A stretch of DNA of 64,000 nt, taken from contig JAPPNU010000024.1 in assembly GCA_028873695.1 (NCBI GenBank), positions 28,975 to 92,974 of the forward strand, written 5' to 3'. The DNA comes from Gemmatimonadota bacterium. GTDB taxonomy: Bacteria; Latescibacterota; UBA2968; GCA-2709665. Positions 58,818 through 64,000 of the stretch are shown piece by piece (the first letter of the stretch is position 1; each line of letters starts with the position of its first letter). Under the pieces are notes generated by a model. The model searched no databases, had not been told where the DNA came from, and saw nothing but the letters and a program-made list of their open reading frames with translations. A program made the translations under genes and the position numbers.

Positions 58818-60347
58818 TCACCGACGTCCGACGGCCTGAGACGACGCCTGACCGCCGAACGCCCGTGCGAACAGGATGAAGTCCCCGAACGCCACGACAC
58901 CGTCCATATCCAGGTCGTATTTCGCAAACGGGGACTCGAATCGCCCGGAGTTACGCCCGAACGCCTCGGCGAACTTCACGAAATCACCGAAATCCACGCT
59001 GCCGCTGTCGTCGAAATCCGCGCCGGCCGACGCCCGGGTCTGCAGGAACAGTTGCCTAATATATTGATATATGGGATCCTCAACCCGTTTGATCAGTGAA
59101 TAGGTAACCACCCCTTCGGCGAATCCGTTCCGCATCTGCGAGATCGCCATTCGCACCTTGTCCTGGATCCGTGCCGGCGTTGCCGGCGGACCGTTTCGTT
59201 TCTCGAACTGGCCCGCGTGGGCCGCAATCATCACCACGAGCGGGATCCGGAATCGACCCGTACCCGGATAGGCCGGTAACGTTGAAACCCGCCAGGGTCC
59301 CGTTTGTTCCATGGACCAGTCCCCATCTTCATACAGACCTTCGAATTCGATTCCGTGAAACGCCACCTCCACGCCGAAATTGGATACGCCCTTCCGGTCG
59401 TACACCCTGAAGACCACGTCCACCGTGACCTTTCCCTCCACGAAACGTGAGACATCCACCGTTACGTTCTGCCATTCCCTGTCGCCTCCGCCGACGTCTT
59501 CGGCCCACGCAATCTGTCCGCCAACCAGAAGTTCCTTGAAATGATACCCGGTGGTGGGACCGGTATAGTCGTCGCGCTGGTAAAACCGGATCACCGCGCG
59601 TTCGTTTGAAATGACGCGTAACTGACGGCGAATGGCGGCTGTCGAGCCCGCGGCGGACCGGGTCTGCCACGGCCAGGAGATCTGATGCCGCTCAGGCTCG
59701 TCGATCCGGTCGTTGAGGAAGCGCCACGCCCGACGAACGGCGCCGGCATCCGGGGGGTACGCCGCCACCACGCCGTCGATCAGAGGACCGTAGTCCCGGA
59801 CGAACTCACGGTCGATCTCGTGATAGTACATCAGGGGCAGGAAACGCATTTCCGCATTGAACAGCCTCGCGCGTTCCGTCATTGCCTGAACGTATGCCGG
59901 GGTATAGAACCGCGCGTTCGCCAGAAAATCGTCGATGACGAACGCCTTCAGATTCGGATGGACCAGCCCCAGCTTCGCGATTTCCTCCGCCCACCGGACG
60001 TAATCCAGGCGAAACGGCTCCGAATACCTCGTACCGTAGAGCGGCGGACTCTCCGATGGCGGGACCAGATAGGCCCAGACGTCGATGCCGGCCTCGCGCG
60101 CCGCGGGCAGGAACAGCTTGAGATCCTCCCAGTCTGTTTCTCTGTGCCAGATGAGATAGAAATAAGTATCCAATCTGAGTTGCGTCAGTCGGGCGATCAT
60201 GCGCTCTACGTCCAGCCTGCCGTCCTCACTGCGAATCTCCGCGTCATAGTCCGCGAGAAGTCCCGGTTCATCGAGAAAACTCCCGCGTGCATACGCGCCA
60301 GCAAGCCCGGAAACCGATATCAGAACCCATAGCATCCACCGCTTCAT
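58818..60347 (-). CDS. Secreted TIM-barrel-like protein with dockerin-like tail
   Basis: A 509-residue protein with a short signal peptide (MLWVLISVSGLAGAYARG). Residues ~20-220 look like a glycoside-hydrolase-type TIM barrel (DTYFYLIWHRETDWEDLKLF, GIDVWAYLVPPSESPPLYG, LKAFVIDDFLANARFYTP, FLPLMYYHEIDREFV). A beta-sandwich follows at ~230-370. The last ~65 residues have two EF-hand-like calcium loops (DFDDSGSVDFGDFVKFAEAF and DLDMDGVVAFGDFILFARAF), a type-I-dockerin-like module. No cohesin is seen nearby. AAGGAA precedes the ATG. It is divergent from the DUF6785 gene. Confidence 0.82.
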   Translation of the reverse strand: MKRWMLWVLISVSGLAGAYARGSFLDEPGLLADYDAEIRSEDGRLDVERMIARLTQLRLDTYFYLIWHRETDWEDLKLFLPAAREAGIDVWAYLVPPSESPPLYGTRYSEPFRLDYVRWAEEIAKLGLVHPNLKAFVIDDFLANARFYTPAYVQAMTERARLFNAEMRFLPLMYYHEIDREFVRDYGPLIDGVVAAYPPDAGAVRRAWRFLNDRIDEPERHQISWPWQTRSAAGSTAAIRRQLRVISNERAVIRFYQRDDYTGPTTGYHFKELLVGGQIAWAEDVGGGDREWQNVTVDVSRFVEGKVTVDVVFRVYDRKGVSNFGVEVAFHGIEFEGLYEDGDWSMEQTGPWRVSTLPAYPGTGRFRIPLVVMIAAHAGQFEKRNGPPATPARIQDKVRMAISQMRNGFAEGVVTYSLIKRVEDPIYQYIRQLFLQTRASAGADFDDSGSVDFGDFVKFAEAFGRNSGRFESPFAKYDLDMDGVVAFGDFILFARAFGGQASSQAVGRR

Positions 60348-60358
60348 TGGCGCGTTCC

Positions 60359-60387
60359 TTGACTAAAATCCATCTTGCGTATATTTT
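60359..60387 (+). promoter_or_regulatory. Sigma-70-type promoter of the DUF6785 gene
   Basis: TTGACT (60359-60364), a 17-base spacer and TATTTT (60382-60387). The leader to the ATG at 60453 is ~60 bases. Confidence 0.6.
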
Positions 60388-60452
60388 ATGCACCCCACAG
60401 ACAAACCCGTCGCCCTTCGGGCAATTCCTAAATCTAACAACAATCCCGCCAG

Positions 60453-62444
60453 ATGGCACTCCCAAAACCGCAAGAACCTTCCACTGAATCGCAAGCAGAC
60501 CGCCGGGACCGGGGGATCACGCTCCGCGCCGTGGGGATGGGTGTGCTGGTATCGGCACTCAGCAGCGGTTGGGTTGCCTATTCCCGCACCGCTGCGGACA
60601 CGTCGGCAGTCAATATCACCCACCTTCCCGTTTCCTTCTTCGCCGTCTTCGTTGTCGTCCTTACGTTCAACCTGATCCTTCGCAGCAGGCCCGGATATTC
60701 CGGCCTGGGCCCCTCCGAAATGCTCACGATCATTGCAATGGGCCTCGTCGCCGCAATGATCCCCGCCAGGGGTCTTACCGGCATCTGGCTCGGTCTGATG
60801 GCGGTTCCGTACTATCGAAGCACCCCTGAAAACGGCTGGATCGACTATGTCCAGCCTCACCTTCCGGACTATCTGTTTCCAACCAACGACGGCAATCAGA
60901 CGACGCTGCTTTACGAAGGTCTTCCGGGCGGCGCGGCGATACCCTGGAACGTCTGGTATCTCCCGCTTTTCTGGTGGCTCACGCTCATTCTCGCCGGATT
61001 CACCGTTTGCGCCTGCATCACGGTGATACTGAGAAGGCAGTGGGTCGAATACGAACGTCTGGACTACCCGCTGCTTGCGCCCATCCTGGAAACCGTAGAT
61101 GACGTCCACGACGCGTCGGGCGGAAACAAATGGCCTGACTACTTCAAGGGGCGCCTGTTCTGGATCGGCTTCTGGATCGCTTTCGGCATAATCTCCTGGA
61201 ACATGATTTCGTATTTTCAGCCCACGTGGCCGCGCATCAGCATGAGTCCCAACAAGGGCCTGTTCTATTTCGCCAGGGTTTTTCCGCCGCTGCTCACCCA
61301 CATCAATACGTACACGATCGGCTTCGGCTACTTCGTGAAGCTGGAAATCCTCTTCTCGATCTGGTTCTTCCACTTCCTGCTGATGTCCGAGATCGCGCTG
61401 ATCCGCAAGACCGGCTTTCAGTTCGGCCGTATGCACCAGTCCGGCGGCGGATGGGGGGATCCGCTCGTCCAGTGGCAGTGCCTGGGCGCGTTGTTCGTCT
61501 TCGTGGGATGGGGATTCTGGGCGGCCCGCCACCATCTCAGGGACGTGTTCCGCAAAGCCTTCTTCAATGAACCGGGCGTGGACGATTCCGGGGAGATGCT
61601 CTCGTACCGCACGGCCGTCATCGGCTTTATCGCGGGCAATCTCTACATAGTCGCATGGCTGCACCAGGCAGGGATCGAAATGGCGCTGATGGCCATCACG
61701 GTTCCGGCTTCCATAATCATCTACATCGCGCTGGCCAGATTCGTCTGCGAGTCCGGCACGCTGTACCTGGGCCTGCCCACCAGCCCCCTGGATATGGGCT
61801 ATCAGATCCTGGGCACGGAAACCATCTCCGCGAGGGTCCTTACCGCCTCGGCCACGTCGCACGCCCTGAGATGGATGTATTTCATGCCGGCGCTCTCCCA
61901 GGGCGCAAAGGCCATCGACCGCGTGAAGGGCAACCGCCGCGTGCTTTTCTGGGCCGTACTCGGAGGCCTGCTCACCGCGCTGGCCGTGAACGTCTGGCTG
62001 GTGCTATTCCTCGGGTACAAATTCGGCGCGTTCAACTTCACGGAGTACCCGTTCACGAGATACGCGCCGCGCCTGTACGACGCCGTTGTCGCGAATATCA
62101 AATCGCCCGAACCCGCTTCGTGGGAACGTCTGGTGCTGTTCGGGTTCGGCGGCATCCTGATGGCGGCCTTCACGCTCCTGCGCTACCGGCTGCCGTGGTG
62201 GCCCCTGCACCCCGTGGGATTCATAGTGACCACAACCAGCCTGCTGCACGAAATCACCGCCATCCTCATCGTCTGGTTGTTCAAGGCCATCGTCATGCGT
62301 GTTGGCGGCGTACAGCTGTATCGTTATTTCCGTCCCCTCTTCTTCGGAATCATCGTCGGACGCGCCACCGGCGTTCTGGTCTCGTTTATCGTCGATCTGA
62401 TCTGGTTTCCCGGCGGGGGCCACCACGTCCACGGATGGGCTTAG
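60453..62444 (+). CDS. DUF6785-family multispanning membrane protein
   Basis: A 663-residue inner-membrane protein with about 14 hydrophobic segments. The N-terminal part shows VNITHLPVSFFAVFVVVLTF then NLILRSRPGYSGLGPSEMLTI and IPARGLTGIWLGLM, and the central part RRQWVEYERLDYPLLAPILE and WPRISMSPNKGLFYFARV, which fit DUF6785/DUF6784 proteins, with oligopeptide-transporter-like topology. Function is unknown; transport is likely. The ATG at 60453 has a weak ribosome-binding site, so a later start (ATG 60538) is possible. A long minus-strand frame over this gene is only an antisense shadow of GC-rich codons. It is followed after 98 bases by the FG-GAP gene. Confidence 0.83.
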   Translation: MALPKPQEPSTESQADRRDRGITLRAVGMGVLVSALSSGWVAYSRTAADTSAVNITHLPVSFFAVFVVVLTFNLILRSRPGYSGLGPSEMLTIIAMGLVAAMIPARGLTGIWLGLMAVPYYRSTPENGWIDYVQPHLPDYLFPTNDGNQTTLLYEGLPGGAAIPWNVWYLPLFWWLTLILAGFTVCACITVILRRQWVEYERLDYPLLAPILETVDDVHDASGGNKWPDYFKGRLFWIGFWIAFGIISWNMISYFQPTWPRISMSPNKGLFYFARVFPPLLTHINTYTIGFGYFVKLEILFSIWFFHFLLMSEIALIRKTGFQFGRMHQSGGGWGDPLVQWQCLGALFVFVGWGFWAARHHLRDVFRKAFFNEPGVDDSGEMLSYRTAVIGFIAGNLYIVAWLHQAGIEMALMAITVPASIIIYIALARFVCESGTLYLGLPTSPLDMGYQILGTETISARVLTASATSHALRWMYFMPALSQGAKAIDRVKGNRRVLFWAVLGGLLTALAVNVWLVLFLGYKFGAFNFTEYPFTRYAPRLYDAVVANIKSPEPASWERLVLFGFGGILMAAFTLLRYRLPWWPLHPVGFIVTTTSLLHEITAILIVWLFKAIVMRVGGVQLYRYFRPLFFGIIVGRATGVLVSFIVDLIWFPGGGHHVHGWA

Positions 62445-62472
62445 ACCCCTTCGCCGATTTTCCGATCAATCC

Positions 62473-62502
62473 TTGACAGATCTACCCGTTTCCGCGTTAT
62501 TT
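62473..62502 (+). promoter_or_regulatory. Candidate promoter of the FG-GAP gene
   Basis: TTGACA (62473-62478), an 18-base spacer and TTATTT (62497-62502). The leader is ~35 bases. Confidence 0.4.
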
Positions 62503-62542
62503 TTCTTCGAAAAACGCCGGGTATTCTCTGGAGGGTCCGCCC

Positions 62543-64000
62543 ATGATAAGACGCGTAATGATTCTGTTGGCAGGTGTCGTGTTTCTTGGTTCCGCCGCCG
62601 TCGCGCAAGACGGCACGATCCTCTACGATTTCCCGCACGAAGTCAGCCCCTTTGACGAGATGGGCGGGCTCCCCGGCGCGGCGATGTTCGACTACGACAA
62701 CGACGGCGACCTGGACGTCTACGTCGCAAACGGCCATGGCTTTCGCAACTACCTCCTGGAAAACGACGGGAGCGGCAAGTTCACCGACGTCTCCAGAAGG
62801 GCCGGCGTCAACGTCGAGACGGAGACACACGGCGTGGCCAGCGCGGATATCGACAACGACGGCGACGCGGACCTCTTCGCAGCCACGGACGGCCGGAACT
62901 ATCTCTTCCTGAACAATGGCGACGGGACGTTTTCCGACATAACCGAATCCGCGGGGATCGTCTCCCGTTACTTCTCGTCGACCGTTGCGTTCGCGGACGT
63001 GGACAACGACGGGTACGTGGATATCTACATCGGGGGCGCGGGGGGCGAGGATGGCGTTGAGATGAACAGGATTGTGGGTACGGGGGAAATGTACGTCAAT
63101 AACGGGGACCTGACCTTCAGGGACGTCACCGACGAGACCGGTACTGAGGCGACGTACACATGGTCCGCCCGCTTCTGCGACTACGACGACGACGGCGATC
63201 CCGACCTGTTTACCGCCAACGACCAGGGCATCGCACTGGCGGGCGAATGGTCTCCCATCCGGCTTCACAGGAACGACGGCAATCTGAGATTCACCGACGT
63301 CACCCGTGAGGCCGGCCTGGGCATTACCGGAAGCTGGATGGGACTCGCGTTCGGAGACTACGACCTGGACGGCGACTTCGACCTGTTCGCGACCAACGTG
63401 GGCGGCTCGTTCGTGGACAAGAAGGGGCACCAGGAATACGATCTGCACGGGTTCTTCCGCAACGACGAGGGCGTGTTCAGGAACATCGCCGAGGAACTGG
63501 TAGTCGCGCAGAGTCGCACACTGGCCAAACTGCAATTCGGATGGGGCACGGTCTTTACGGATTTCGATAACGACGGGGATCTGGACCTGTACTACGTGGG
63601 CAACTTCGACATGCTCCAGGCGTATGACAACCCCGGTTACCTGTTGATTAACGACGGGACCGGAGCGTTCAGGGATTCCACGGCCAGATTCGGCCTGCGG
63701 ACGATTGACGGAACAGACGTTCCCACGATCGCGGTGGGCGTCGCCGCCGGCGACGTGAACGACGACGGACACGTGGATATCTTCGTCGCCAATGCCGGAA
63801 CGGACTTCCGGACGGGGTATCCCATGTTGTTTACGGAAAAATTCGACGACAACAACTGGATCCGCCTCAAACTGGAAGGCACGGAAAGCAACCGGTCGGC
63901 CATCGGCGCCAGAATCCGTCTCTTCGCGGGCGGCGGGACCCAGATCCGCGACGTTGCAAGCGGGGGCAGCAGCTTCTCGCAGAACAGCCTGTGGCCCACG
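62543..64000 (+). CDS. FG-GAP/VCBS and ASPIC/UnbV protein, 3' end beyond window
   Basis: At least 486 residues, open at the window end. A signal peptide (RRVMILLAGVVFLGSAAVAQ) is followed by seven or more FG-GAP/VCBS blades carrying calcium motifs such as DYDNDGDLDVY, DIDNDGDADLF, DVDNDGYVDIY, DYDDDGDPDLF, DYDLDGDFDLF, DFDNDGDLDLY and DVNDDGHVDIF. These make an integrin-like beta-propeller. The last visible part, NRSAIGARIRLFAGGGTQIR then DVASGGSSFSQNSLWPT, is the start of an ASPIC/UnbV domain, so this is a CRTAC1-type secreted protein. GGAGGG stands ~8 bases before the ATG. Confidence 0.9.
   Translation, partial: MIRRVMILLAGVVFLGSAAVAQDGTILYDFPHEVSPFDEMGGLPGAAMFDYDNDGDLDVYVANGHGFRNYLLENDGSGKFTDVSRRAGVNVETETHGVASADIDNDGDADLFAATDGRNYLFLNNGDGTFSDITESAGIVSRYFSSTVAFADVDNDGYVDIYIGGAGGEDGVEMNRIVGTGEMYVNNGDLTFRDVTDETGTEATYTWSARFCDYDDDGDPDLFTANDQGIALAGEWSPIRLHRNDGNLRFTDVTREAGLGITGSWMGLAFGDYDLDGDFDLFATNVGGSFVDKKGHQEYDLHGFFRNDEGVFRNIAEELVVAQSRTLAKLQFGWGTVFTDFDNDGDLDLYYVGNFDMLQAYDNPGYLLINDGTGAFRDSTARFGLRTIDGTDVPTIAVGVAAGDVNDDGHVDIFVANAGTDFRTGYPMLFTEKFDDNNWIRLKLEGTESNRSAIGARIRLFAGGGTQIRDVASGGSSFSQNSLWPT

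Noticed and set aside
60363..61862. A 499-codon open frame on the minus strand opposite the DUF6785 gene
   Set aside because: It is Arg/Glu/Asp/Val-rich antisense of hydrophobic GC-rich codons, lacks a ribosome-binding site and known motifs, and lies fully within a convincing membrane protein gene.
62441..63772. A 443-codon minus-strand frame opposite the FG-GAP gene
   Set aside because: Its Val/His/Gln-rich composition mirrors the D-x-D-x-D-G repeats of the plus-strand gene; the plus-strand product has a signal peptide and regular blades.

Overview
The window is about 64 kb of GC-rich bacterial chromosome at the edge of an assembly: the first ~120 bases are a C/G homopolymer artefact that has destroyed the end of selA. 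I see no rRNA, tRNA, phage or CRISPR. The gene repertoire is several GWxTD-type lipid/TPR proteins, a TonB receptor with a CarboxypepD-like head, a PorV-like barrel next to a protein with a type-IX-like C-terminal sorting domain, dockerin-like EF-hand tails, DUF6785, ASPIC/UnbV-FG-GAP, a sulfatase, HpcH aldolases, PhyH and Gfo/Idh enzymes. This mix points to a Gram-negative member of the FCB side of the tree. Candidatus Latescibacterota, or the similarly equipped Poribacteria, is my best guess; it is an inference from gene content, not a measured placement.

Layout. 1-7.7 kb: housekeeping genes (selA, a GWxTD protein, galU, mazG, an ornithine-cyclodeaminase relative) with three copies of a short terminal-inverted-repeat element lying against gene boundaries. 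7.7-10.9 kb: a sulfatase / HpcH aldolase / membrane-protein unit preceded by a candidate promoter with a palindrome and by an 18-codon relic that resembles the start of a mandelate-racemase-family gene. 10.9-12.8 kb: a complete class C group II intron inserted directly behind a transcription terminator. 12.9-15 kb: aldolase plus beta-helix pair. 15-17.7 kb: a small coiled-coil membrane protein, a DegT aminotransferase and a NudK-like hydrolase. 17.7-31 kb: twelve genes on the minus strand with gaps of mostly 0-80 bases, running from a PhyH dioxygenase through two isochorismatase-fold hydrolases, an isomerase, a dehydrogenase, an M20 amidohydrolase, a beta-helix protein, a two-propeller WD40 protein, a CocE-type hydrolase, ArsC and a D-cysteine-desulfhydrase relative to purB. 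It looks like a catabolic operon for an amide- or ester-containing organic substrate.

31-46.8 kb: a region crowded with intergenic repeats (a 30-base 'CACAAAAAGCAC' repeat around a GxxExxY nuclease-like gene, REP-like palindromes, and direct repeats around a second coiled-coil membrane protein) and with large membrane proteins: two GT-C-like glycosyltransferases fused to TPR tails, a PTPS-related membrane protein, an outer-membrane barrel and the largest GWxTD protein. 46.8-54.8 kb: a four-gene cell-envelope operon (barrel, TonB receptor, sorted surface protein, PorV-like barrel) driven by a strong promoter 390 bases upstream and interrupted by a terminator-like hairpin in the leader. 55-64 kb: a third GWxTD protein, a DUF3179 lipoprotein, a secreted TIM-barrel-like protein with a dockerin-like tail, a DUF6785 membrane protein and an FG-GAP protein that runs off the end.

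The most interesting leads are the attenuated leader of the TonB/PorV operon, the twelve-gene catabolic unit, the boundary-hugging TIR element, the sulfatase with Thr at the formylglycine position, and the nuclease-repeat nest.
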